Shown: piece after piece, positions 55,260 to 62,757 of the stretch
How the letters are laid out: the number at the start of each line of letters is the position of its first letter
How positions within the stretch are numbered: the first letter of the stretch is position 1
Assembly (NCBI RefSeq): GCF_001594145.1
Contig: NZ_LVCF01000001.1
Span: forward strand, 372,001-436,000
Direction: 5' to 3'
DNA from: Branchiibius sp. NY16-3462-2
GTDB taxonomy: Bacteria > Actinomycetota > Actinomycetes > Actinomycetales > Dermatophilaceae
Length of the DNA: 64,000 nt
Made by a program: the position numbers and the translations under genes
The notes under the pieces: generated by a model
The model's database searches: none
What the model was told of the DNA's origin: nothing
The model's input: only the letters and a program-made list of their open reading frames with translations

Positions 55260-56546
55260 TCAGCCCGCGAGTTTCTCAGCAGCAGCAAGCAGTACGCAGG
55301 TCGCGACCGCTTCCATCGCGACCCGCACCTCCTCCAGCGAGGGGAAGGTCGGCGCCAGGCGGATGTTGGTGTCCTGCGGGTCGTCACCGTAGGGGAACGA
55401 TGCACCGGCCGGGGTCAGCGCGACGCCGGCCTCCTTGGCCAACTGCACGACCCGCGAGGCGGTGCCGGGCAGGACGTCGAGGCTGACGAAGTAGCCGCCG
55501 ATCGGTTCGGTCCAGGTGGCGATGTGCGGGTAGGCACCCAGCCGGGTCGACAGCACTTCCTGCACCGCATCGAATTTCGGCTTGATGATCTCCGCGTGCT
55601 TGCGCATGTGCGCGCGCACCCCGTCGGCGTCCTTGAAGAACTCCAGGTGCCGCAGGTGGTTGACCTTGTCCGGGCCGATCGAGCCCATCCCCAGGTGCTT
55701 GAGGAACCACTTCACGTTCGACTCGCTGGCGGCCAGGAAGGAGACGCCGGCACCGGCGAAGGTGATCTTCGAGGTCGAGGCGAACATGATCGGGCGGTCG
55801 GGGTGACCGTTCGCGGCAGCCAGGGAGATGATGTCGGCGGTCTTGGTCTCGACCTCGGTGAGGTGGTGCAAGCCGTAGGCGTTGTCCCACAGGATCTTGA
55901 AATCGGCTGCAGCAGTAGGCATCGCCGCGAGCCGCGCGGCCTTGTCGGCTTCGGTGACCGAGCCGGAGGGGTTGGCGTAGGTCGGCACCAACCACATGCC
56001 CTTGATGCTCGGGTCGTCCTTGACCAGCGCCTCCACAGCGGCCACGTCGGGACCGTCGGCCTCCATCGGGACCGGGATCATCTCGATGCCGAGCCACTCC
56101 AGCAGCGCGTGGTGCCGGTCGTAGCCGGGCACCGGGCAGATGAACTTGATCGGCCCCTGGTCCTTCCACGGTGTCCCGTCGACCGGGCCCTTGAGCATGC
56201 AGTCGACCAGCACGTCCTTCATCAGGGTGAGGCTGGCGTTGCCCTGCGCGACGAGCTGGCTGACCTGCACACCGAGCAGTCCGGCGAACAGCTCCCGCAG
56301 ACCGAGCAGACCCTCCAGGCCGCCGTAGTTGCGCACGTCGACCCCACCGGAGGTGTGGGTGGTCGGCAGGGTGAGCAGCGCTTCGGACAGGTCCAGCTGC
56401 TCAGGACCGGGCTTGCCCCGGGTCAGGTCGAACTTCAGACCCTGGGCCACCAGATCGTCGTACGCCGATCGTTGGGCAGCCAGGAACGCGGCCGGATCCT
56501 CCGGCGGCGGTGCGATGTCGGAATGGGACAGGGTGGGCCCGGCCAC
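55260..56546 (-). CDS. Class I aminotransferase, aspartate aminotransferase 1c-type
   Basis: This is a 428-residue PLP enzyme. The GTG at 56546 behind AAGGAG (6 nt) is the preferred start; an in-frame ATG at 56582 is an alternative. TRGKPGPEQLDLSEALL near the N-terminus and the lysine loop FASTSKITFAGAGVSFLA fit the actinobacterial subgroup of aspartate aminotransferases. NAYGLHHL and YANPSGS hold typical active-site contacts. The substrate is probably aspartate/2-oxoglutarate but is not proven. It lies 89 bp downstream of mftD, behind a hairpin. Confidence 0.85.
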   Translation of the reverse strand: MAGPTLSHSDIAPPPEDPAAFLAAQRSAYDDLVAQGLKFDLTRGKPGPEQLDLSEALLTLPTTHTSGGVDVRNYGGLEGLLGLRELFAGLLGVQVSQLVAQGNASLTLMKDVLVDCMLKGPVDGTPWKDQGPIKFICPVPGYDRHHALLEWLGIEMIPVPMEADGPDVAAVEALVKDDPSIKGMWLVPTYANPSGSVTEADKAARLAAMPTAAADFKILWDNAYGLHHLTEVETKTADIISLAAANGHPDRPIMFASTSKITFAGAGVSFLAASESNVKWFLKHLGMGSIGPDKVNHLRHLEFFKDADGVRAHMRKHAEIIKPKFDAVQEVLSTRLGAYPHIATWTEPIGGYFVSLDVLPGTASRVVQLAKEAGVALTPAGASFPYGDDPQDTNIRLAPTFPSLEEVRVAMEAVATCVLLAAAEKLAG

Positions 56547-56609
56547 GGGAGGCTCCTTCGCGTCGAACTGCTGCCCGCCCATCTTTCCAGGCCGGACAAC
56601 CCCACCCGC

Positions 56610-56636
56610 AGGTGCGTTCGCACTGCGGACGCACCT
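56610..56636 (-). terminator. Hairpin after mftD
   Basis: AGGTGCGT (56610-56617) and ACGCACCT (56629-56636) form a perfect 8-bp stem with an 11-nt loop, touching the last base of the mftD stop. There is no U tract. It may terminate or attenuate transcription into the aminotransferase gene. Confidence 0.45.
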
Positions 56637-57874
56637 CACCCGGCAGCGACCGCCTGGGCGACCCGGTGCTCGACCTGCGCCGGGGCCTCCTGGATGACCG
56701 CAGGTACGCCGAGGGCCCGGGTGAATCCGTCCGGCACCAACACGTCGCTGGGCGCCAGGTCCTGCACACTGGCCTTCCCCAGACCACGCAGCGCGGAGTC
56801 GAGACCACCGTTGAGCACGTCCAGCACGTTCTCGACACCGGGTTGGCCGCCCGCGGCCAGGCCCCACAGGTAGGCCCGGCCGATCAGGACCGCCTTGGCC
56901 CCCAGCGCGACTGCCTTGGCGACGTCGCTGCCCCGGCGGACACCACCGTCGAGCAGGACATCGATCTGGTCGCCGACGGCGTCGGCCACGGCGGGCAGGC
57001 AGCGGATGCTGGCGGGGGTCCCGTCGAGGTTGTTGCCGCCGTGGTTGGACACCGAGATGCCGTCGACGCCCGCATCGACCGCGCGCAGTGCGTCGTCGAC
57101 CCGGCAGACGCCCTTGAGCAGGAAGGTGCCGCCCCACTCCTGCTTCATCCAGGCGATGTCCTCCCAGGTGGGCGGCGGCGTCTGCATCCACTCGTAGTAC
57201 GCCTCGAAGAAGCCGGGTGCCGGTTGTCCCGGCTCGTTGAGGTTCGGCGCCTGCAACTGCGGTGGCCGCCCGGTCCTGGCGAACTCCAGGAACCACTTGG
57301 GCCGCATCAACGCCTCCGGTGAGCGGGTGACGATCGTCTTGAGATCCATCGACTGCGGAATGATCGGGCTGCCCCAGTCGCGACCGTTGGAGAAGGACCA
57401 GTCGGTGGTCGCGATCAGTCCGACCGCACCGGCCTCCCGGGCCCGGGCCATCCGCCGCGCCATCTGCTCGCGGCTGCCCATCCAGTACATCTGGAAGAAC
57501 GTCTGGGAGTTGGCAGCAGCGACCTCCTCGATCGGCTTGCTGGCAAAAGAACTGAGCCCCATAGGGATTCCCCGCGCTGCGGCGGCGCGGGCCACCGCCA
57601 CCTCACCGTCGGGATGGACCGCCTGCACTCCGGTCGGGGAGATCATCACGGGCATCGCGGCGGGCTGACCGAGGAAGCTCGTGGCCAGGCTGCGCTCAGG
57701 GGTGGAGCCGACGACGTGCGGGGCGAAGCCGAGTTCCGCGAACGCTGCGGTGTTGTCGGCGTACGTCGTGCCCTTCTCCGAGCCGGCGAGCAGGGCCTTG
57801 TAGACCGAGGACGGCAGGCGCCGCTTCGCACGCTCTTGTGCGACCGCGACCGTCTCAAACCACCTGTGTGCCAT
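56636..57874 (-). CDS. mftD: Mycofactocin system FMN-dependent oxidoreductase MftD
   Basis: This is a 412-residue protein of the (S)-2-hydroxy-acid oxidase (lactate dehydrogenase) family. The ATG at 57874 overlaps the mftF stop and gives MAHRWFETVAVAQERAKRRL, typical of MftD. FMN and substrate signatures are MPVMISPTGVQAVHPDGEVA, GISVSNHGGNNLDGTPAS and VLLDGGVRRGSDVAKAVALG. Known MftD oxidatively deaminates the peptide-derived pyrrolidinone to premycofactocin. In this locus it is the last mft gene rather than following mftC. Confidence 0.94.
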   Translation of the reverse strand: MAHRWFETVAVAQERAKRRLPSSVYKALLAGSEKGTTYADNTAAFAELGFAPHVVGSTPERSLATSFLGQPAAMPVMISPTGVQAVHPDGEVAVARAAAARGIPMGLSSFASKPIEEVAAANSQTFFQMYWMGSREQMARRMARAREAGAVGLIATTDWSFSNGRDWGSPIIPQSMDLKTIVTRSPEALMRPKWFLEFARTGRPPQLQAPNLNEPGQPAPGFFEAYYEWMQTPPPTWEDIAWMKQEWGGTFLLKGVCRVDDALRAVDAGVDGISVSNHGGNNLDGTPASIRCLPAVADAVGDQIDVLLDGGVRRGSDVAKAVALGAKAVLIGRAYLWGLAAGGQPGVENVLDVLNGGLDSALRGLGKASVQDLAPSDVLVPDGFTRALGVPAVIQEAPAQVEHRVAQAVAAG

Positions 57875-59340
57875 CAGTTTTCTCCTTGTGCTGGGTCGTG
57901 GGTGGGTTGCGCGGTCCCCCGGCGCCACGGCCGGGTCCACGCGGGAAGCAGCGGTCGGATGGACCGGCCGCGCACGGCACCGGCCCAGACGCCCAAGCCG
58001 TAGGCCAGGTCGTCCGCGCGGTGCAGCAGCAGGTACGTCGCGGGGTCCAGCTCCGGACGCACCCGCCGGTAGTCGGCGATCCCCTCCGCGACGGCGGCGA
58101 CGGCGACCACGCGCCGCGCACGCCGGGACGTCAACGCGGCCAGGGCTGCCACCGGCCAGTGATGCCGGGTGATCGCCGAGGTCAGTTGCCATCCGGTGGC
58201 GACCAACGTCATCGCGGTGAGGGTGCTGCCCGTGGGCAGCCGTTGTTGTGGCGGCCCGGTGCGGCTGGCCATCAGGGCCAGGTGACTTCCGGCGGCGACG
58301 GCAGCAATGGGCACCGACCAGCGGCGTTGGCTGGCCAGGGCGGCTACCGCCACCGCACACAGCGGGTCGAGACGAAGCGGCGCCACCAGGTCACCGTGGC
58401 GGCGGGTCAACGGTTCAGCACCACTGCCGTAGAAGGCTTTCCGTTCCAGCCAGGCCGCCGCACCGACGCGGTGGTCGTGCCGGACCGTGCTCTGCGGGAC
58501 ATACCGAACGGTCCAGCCGGCGGCGACCACCCGCCAGACCAGATCGACGTCTTCAGCCACCTGCATGTCCTCGTCGAACCCGCTGTCGAGGGCGGCGACG
58601 CGGGCCATCAACGCCGCACTGGGCAGATAAGACACCCGGGTTGCCGGGGCGACCCGGCCGGCCCGCTTGCCCAGGTCCAGCGAGGAACGAGCGGCCTCGT
58701 AGCGCGCGATACGTCCCGCCTCCGGCCCGAGCGGCAGACCGAGGATGCGGGGTCCGGCGATGGCGACCGCCGGGTCCAGGAACTCGCGCCGCAACCGGGT
58801 CAGCGTGCCTTCTTCCACGGTGACATCCGAGTCGAGGAAGCACACGTAATCCGTTGCCACGTGGGCTAATCCGGTGTTGCGTGCGGCGGCCGGTCCGCGG
58901 GAGGTCTCGTGGCGGACGACGGTCCTGCCGAGGTTGGTCAGCGACTGCGGATCGAGCGAGCCGTCGTCCACGATCACCACCGGCACCTGCGGCGGCAGTG
59001 TCGCGACCAACCGTCGCACCTGCTCGGCACGGTCGCGGACCGGGATCACCACGGTGACGTCGGTCGGTGCGGCGCCGGTCTCGTCACCCCAGACCGGATC
59101 AGCCAGGCCACGGTCGAGGAGTAGGCGGGCCAACCGTGCGCCGGCCGGGTCGCTCACCACCAGGTCGCGATTGTCGCCGAGGATCTGGACCGCTTTGGGC
59201 CGCAGGCGGATCTGGACACCGGACGCCGTATCGAAGAGGACCTGTCCGTCGGCACACCGGACGACGGACTCGGCGAGGGTCACCCGCATGCCAAGGGGTG
59301 GCGGCCCGGGTCGCACGGCCTGCGCGGTCATGACGCTCAC
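57874..59340 (-). CDS. mftF: Mycofactocin glycosyltransferase MftF
   Basis: This is a 488-residue protein. The N-terminal ~90 residues resemble a PqqD-like domain. A GT2 domain follows, with VTVVIPVRDRAEQVRRLVA, VVIVDDGSLDP, the DxD motif in VCFLDSDVTVEEG and EDVDLVWRVVAAGW. The C-terminal third is more hydrophobic. MftF adds beta-1,4-linked glucose units to premycofactocin. The start overlaps the SDR gene by 4 bp. Confidence 0.92.
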   Translation of the reverse strand: MSVMTAQAVRPGPPPLGMRVTLAESVVRCADGQVLFDTASGVQIRLRPKAVQILGDNRDLVVSDPAGARLARLLLDRGLADPVWGDETGAAPTDVTVVIPVRDRAEQVRRLVATLPPQVPVVIVDDGSLDPQSLTNLGRTVVRHETSRGPAAARNTGLAHVATDYVCFLDSDVTVEEGTLTRLRREFLDPAVAIAGPRILGLPLGPEAGRIARYEAARSSLDLGKRAGRVAPATRVSYLPSAALMARVAALDSGFDEDMQVAEDVDLVWRVVAAGWTVRYVPQSTVRHDHRVGAAAWLERKAFYGSGAEPLTRRHGDLVAPLRLDPLCAVAVAALASQRRWSVPIAAVAAGSHLALMASRTGPPQQRLPTGSTLTAMTLVATGWQLTSAITRHHWPVAALAALTSRRARRVVAVAAVAEGIADYRRVRPELDPATYLLLHRADDLAYGLGVWAGAVRGRSIRPLLPAWTRPWRRGTAQPTHDPAQGEN

Positions 59341-60116
59341 AGGGTGAACCCCCCATCGGCGTGCAGGACACTGCCGTGCAGGGCAGGCCCGCTGAAGCAG
59401 GCGGTCTCCACCAGGGCGGCGACCTCTTCGGGGGTCAGGGCGGCGCCGGTGGTCTGCGCCTCGGCCAGCGGGGATGTGTCGGGCAGCCCGTAGATCCGCG
59501 CGGTCTCGGCCAGCATGCGGGTGTCCATCGAGCCGGGCGACACGGCGACCGCGGTGACTCCGGTCCCTTTCAGATCAGCGGCCAGCCCTCGCACCAGGCC
59601 GAGCACCGCGTGCTTGACCGTGCAGTAGGCCGACAGGTGCCACAAGCCGCGATGGGCCGCCGCGGACGCGATGGCCACGAACGCAGCGTCGTGACCCTCC
59701 TGGGCGGCGGCCAGCAGGTGTGGCACGGTCACGGCAGCTGTGGCCCATACGGTGCGAACATCGTTGTGCCACAGCCGCTCCAGAACCTCGGGATCGGTCT
59801 CCCAGAGCGGCTGGCCGCCTTCGATCGTCGCTGCCGCAGCGACCACGGCGACCAGCGGTCCGTGCTGGCCGACCGCCCTCTCGACGATGTCGTGCAACTC
59901 CCCCTGCTGCGCGGCATCGATCTGCGCGATGCTGACGTCCTGCGAAACCTGTTGCAGTGCCATCAGATCCGCCGGTGATGCTCTGGGGTAGTCGACCGGT
60001 GCCACGACGTGTTCAGCTGCGTCGACGGCAACGACATGCAGTCCGCGGTCCACTAGTCGCCGGGTCACTGCGGCACCGAGACCGCGGGCGGCTCCGGTCA
60101 CGACCGCCGTCGTCAC
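59337..60116 (-). CDS. Mycofactocin-associated short-chain dehydrogenase/reductase
   Basis: This is a 259-residue SDR. The GTG at 60116 overlaps the mftE stop (GTGA). The cofactor motif is TAVVTGAARGLGAAVTRRL, the catalytic Ser lies in AFVAIASAAAHRGL and the YxxxK motif is AYCTVKHA. It is embedded between mftE and mftF, which strongly suggests a mycofactocin-linked oxidoreductase whose tightly held NAD(H) is recycled by the cofactor. Its alcohol or carbonyl substrate is unknown. Confidence 0.87.
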   Translation of the reverse strand: MTTAVVTGAARGLGAAVTRRLVDRGLHVVAVDAAEHVVAPVDYPRASPADLMALQQVSQDVSIAQIDAAQQGELHDIVERAVGQHGPLVAVVAAAATIEGGQPLWETDPEVLERLWHNDVRTVWATAAVTVPHLLAAAQEGHDAAFVAIASAAAHRGLWHLSAYCTVKHAVLGLVRGLAADLKGTGVTAVAVSPGSMDTRMLAETARIYGLPDTSPLAEAQTTGAALTPEEVAALVETACFSGPALHGSVLHADGGFTL

Positions 60117-60859
60117 GACACACCTACCGGACACGCCCGCAACTGGCCGTGCTCGTCAACGTCAGGTCGGCGTACGCGCTCCAGGACGTCGGCGACGGCA
60201 GCGCCCAGCAGGGCGACGCCTTCCTCGCCACTCGCTCCGACCGGGTCACCGAGCACACCTGACGGGGTCACGGCCTTCAACCCGCCGGCCCGCAGCCGGT
60301 CCATCAGCTCGGCCACCGGGGTGAGGACACCCGGTGTCGCGAGGTCCATCCGCACCGCGCCCGGTTGCAACGCAAGCATCATGCTGGTCTCGGCCCGGCC
60401 GGCGTGGGCATCCGCGTGCGGGAGAACCACCGGCACCCACGCCACGGCCCGGCCCTCGTACCGCAACCGCTCCACCGCGCGGACGATCGGAACGCCGTTG
60501 CCGCCGTGCGCGTTCACGAAGATCACCGAACCCGCCCACCGGCAGGCGGATCGGCCCAGCTCGAGCAGCAGCAGGGATAACGCATCCTGGCCGATCGAGA
60601 CCGTGCCGTCGAAACCCTCGTGCTCCCCTGACGCGCCGTACGCGACCGCGGGGGCGACACTCACCGGCCGACCCTCTGCCTGCAGCGCCGCGGCGACCCG
60701 CGCGGTCACCGCCTGGGCGATGACCCCGTCGGTGCCCAACGGCAGGTGCGGGCCGTGCTGCTCGACCGATCCGACAGGGACCAGCAGCATCGGGGCACCC
60801 TGTGCGGTGACCTCGGGTGAGTGCGCGACGCACAACGACGGCACGGCGGAGCCAGGCAT
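60113..60859 (-). CDS. mftE: Mycofactocin precursor peptide peptidase MftE (creatininase family)
   Basis: This is a 248-residue protein. The ATG at 60859 overlaps the mftC stop (ATGA). Creatininase-family metal ligands lie in VGSVEQHGPHLPLGTDG, VNAHGGNGVP and DAHAGRAETSMML. Known MftE cleaves the matured peptide to release the cyclised Val-Tyr-derived product. It precedes the SDR gene here, whereas in mycobacteria mftD comes between mftC and mftE. Confidence 0.94.
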   Translation of the reverse strand: MPGSAVPSLCVAHSPEVTAQGAPMLLVPVGSVEQHGPHLPLGTDGVIAQAVTARVAAALQAEGRPVSVAPAVAYGASGEHEGFDGTVSIGQDALSLLLLELGRSACRWAGSVIFVNAHGGNGVPIVRAVERLRYEGRAVAWVPVVLPHADAHAGRAETSMMLALQPGAVRMDLATPGVLTPVAELMDRLRAGGLKAVTPSGVLGDPVGASGEEGVALLGAAVADVLERVRRPDVDEHGQLRACPVGVS

Positions 60860-62073
60860 CACCGCTGGACGCTGCCCATTCCGGCCAGCGGGTTCTCATC
60901 GCACGAGCGGGACGGCGGACGGCGCTGCAGGGTCAACGGCACCGGTTGGTTGCGCACCGGGCCGGAGTGCGAGTGATCCTGCGACGGGGAGGGCCGGTTG
61001 GCCGGGTCCACGCCCTGCAGCGGAATGGCACCGTTGCCCTTGACGCACTCCGGGTCCGGGCCGTCCAACGGCAGACCGGTGAAGAACTTCGCGGCCATGC
61101 AGCCACCCCGGCAGGAGTCGTACGCCGAGCACATGGTGCACGCACCACCGCTCTGGGGTTCACGCAACTGCTTGAAGAGTGCCGAATCCTGCCACACCGC
61201 AGCGAAACCCGCGTCCCGGATACTGCCGGCCTTGAACCGGTCGTGGATGGCGAACGGGCACGCGTAGACCTCCCCCACGGGATCCACCAGACACACCACG
61301 CGGCCGGCGCCACACAGATTCAGACCGGGCAACGCCTCGCCGTACGCCGACAAATGGAAGAACGAGTCCCCGGTGAGCACGTTCTCACCGTTGGCGACCA
61401 ACCAGTCGTAAAGCTCGCGCTGCTGCTCCGGCAGCGGGTGCAGTTCGCCCCACGTGTCGGCGCCGCGGCCGGCGGGGCGCAGCCGGGTCAGGCGCAACTG
61501 GGCGCCGTACCGATCGGCCAGTGCCTTGAAGGTGTCCAGCTGCCCGATGTTGTGCCGGGTGCAGACCACGGAGATCTTGGTGTCCTTCATGCCGGCGTCG
61601 GCCAGGTGGCCGAGAGCCTCGAGCGCCTTGTCGTAGGTGCCGCGGCCCCGGACGGCGTCGTTGACCTCGGCGGTGGCGCCGTCGAGGGAGATCTGCACAT
61701 CCAGGTAGCCCGTCGAGGCGATCCACTTCGCGCGGGCCGCGTCGATGCGAAAACCGTTGGTGGAGAACTTGACTCCGACCTGGTGGTTCACGGCGTACTC
61801 GACGATCTGCCAGAAGTCGGAACGCACGGTGGGTTCTCCACCACCGATGTTGACGTAGAAGATCTGCATCCGCTGGAACTCATCGATCAGGCGCAGGCAT
61901 TCGTCGGTCGTGAGCTCGCGGGGGTCGCGGCGACCGGAGGAGGACAGGCAGTGCACGCACGCCAGGTTGCAGGCGTAGGTCAGTTCCCAGGTCAGGCAGA
62001 TCGGGGCGTCCAGCCCGTGTTCGAACTGATCGACCAACCGGCCGGGTGCGGGAGGAGATTCGAGGATGGTCAT
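60859..62073 (-). CDS. mftC: Mycofactocin radical SAM maturase MftC
   Basis: This is a 404-residue radical SAM/SPASM enzyme. The SAM cluster cysteines are Cys35, Cys39 and Cys42 (CNLACVHC). SPASM cysteines are seen in CGAGRVVCLVDPVGEVYACP and CTMCSAYDSCRGGC. The C-terminal tail ends with PPSRSCDENPLAGMGSV, a conserved MftC feature. It decarboxylates and crosslinks the C-terminal Val-Tyr of MftA with help from MftB. Its ATG overlaps the mftB stop. Confidence 0.96.
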   Translation of the reverse strand: MTILESPPAPGRLVDQFEHGLDAPICLTWELTYACNLACVHCLSSSGRRDPRELTTDECLRLIDEFQRMQIFYVNIGGGEPTVRSDFWQIVEYAVNHQVGVKFSTNGFRIDAARAKWIASTGYLDVQISLDGATAEVNDAVRGRGTYDKALEALGHLADAGMKDTKISVVCTRHNIGQLDTFKALADRYGAQLRLTRLRPAGRGADTWGELHPLPEQQRELYDWLVANGENVLTGDSFFHLSAYGEALPGLNLCGAGRVVCLVDPVGEVYACPFAIHDRFKAGSIRDAGFAAVWQDSALFKQLREPQSGGACTMCSAYDSCRGGCMAAKFFTGLPLDGPDPECVKGNGAIPLQGVDPANRPSPSQDHSHSGPVRNQPVPLTLQRRPPSRSCDENPLAGMGSVQR

Positions 62074-62339
62074 GCGGCGACTCCTTCGGAGGTCAACATG
62101 CCGCTACCGGCGAGGCGGCGCAGCGCAGTCAGGTACAGGTCCCACTGCTCGGGCGGAACGCTTGCGCTCTCCAGCGCGGCCTGGACGTCAGCGCTGGCGT
62201 CGAGCGCACGGACGACACGCACCAGCTGCGGTGTCTTGAGGAAGCTGAGCCGCCGCGTGGTGAAGTCGTAGGCCAGTGCCCCGAAGGGTTCGGGCCGCAG
62301 GGCCACCGTGGCGCTCAGACGCCAGCGCTCGTGCAGCAT
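62070..62339 (-). CDS. mftB: Mycofactocin peptide chaperone MftB
   Basis: This is an 89-residue PqqD-like RiPP recognition protein. The ATG at 62339 overlaps the mftA stop (ATGA); a GTG 15 bp earlier lies inside mftA. LRPEPFGALAYDFTTRRLSF and the VRALDASADVQAALE region are typical of MftB. It binds the leader part of MftA and presents it to MftC. Confidence 0.93.
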   Translation of the reverse strand: MLHERWRLSATVALRPEPFGALAYDFTTRRLSFLKTPQLVRVVRALDASADVQAALESASVPPEQWDLYLTALRRLAGSGMLTSEGVAA

Positions 62340-62452
62340 CAGTACACGCCGCACATTCCGTCGATGGAAACGTCCTCGATCAACGCGTCCTCGACGTCCT
62401 CCTGGACGTTCACCGGGGTCTCCGGCACTTCGGTCGGGTCCAGCTCAGCCAT
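62339..62452 (-). CDS. mftA: Mycofactocin precursor peptide MftA
   Basis: This is a 37-residue peptide read directly from the minus strand: MAELDPTEVPETPVNVQEDV, then EDALIEDVSIDGMCGVY. The C-terminal IDGMCGVY is the diagnostic core, its last Val-Tyr becoming the cofactor. AAAGGAC stands 8 nt before the ATG. The acidic leader should bind MftB. It is the first gene of the mft operon and overlaps mftB by one base. Confidence 0.97.
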   Translation of the reverse strand: MAELDPTEVPETPVNVQEDVEDALIEDVSIDGMCGVY

Positions 62453-62757
62453 GATGGCGTCCTTTCCTTGGGTGCTCTCACGCTAGGCAGCACGCACGCC
62501 GCTCGGCACCGGCTGGCAGGCCAGTTCCACCTACCCGTTCGTAGAGGAAACCGGCTGTGGCACAGCGCCATCCGCGACCTTGTCGCACGCCACCTACCCG
62601 AACGGACAGGTAGGGGCGCCGCACCCGGGCAGGTATCACCCGCATGCCCGGAGGGTCTTTGCATCCTGGTCTGTTCCACCCCGGCCACGGCTACCTAGCG
62701 TGCGGAGTTGTCACCATCCACTACGGACGAATGCCCGTCTCGACGAGGAGGCCCACG
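62453..62757. promoter_or_regulatory. Divergent control region between mftA and the alcohol dehydrogenase
   Basis: This 305-bp region without a gene contains CCACCTACCCG twice (62527-62537, 62590-62600), the inverted pair CCTACC/GGTAGG (62593-62598, 62609-62614), GTTCCACC twice (62524, 62673) and CCTAGCGTG facing both genes (62479-62487 inverted, 62694-62702 direct). The TAGCGT in each could be a -10. No regulator gene lies beside it in the window. Confidence 0.5.

Noticed and set aside
55260..57296. Fusion of an extra N-terminal domain to the aminotransferase
   Set aside because: The long upstream frame is antisense-like and overlaps mftD out of frame. The GTG at 56546 has a strong Shine-Dalgarno.
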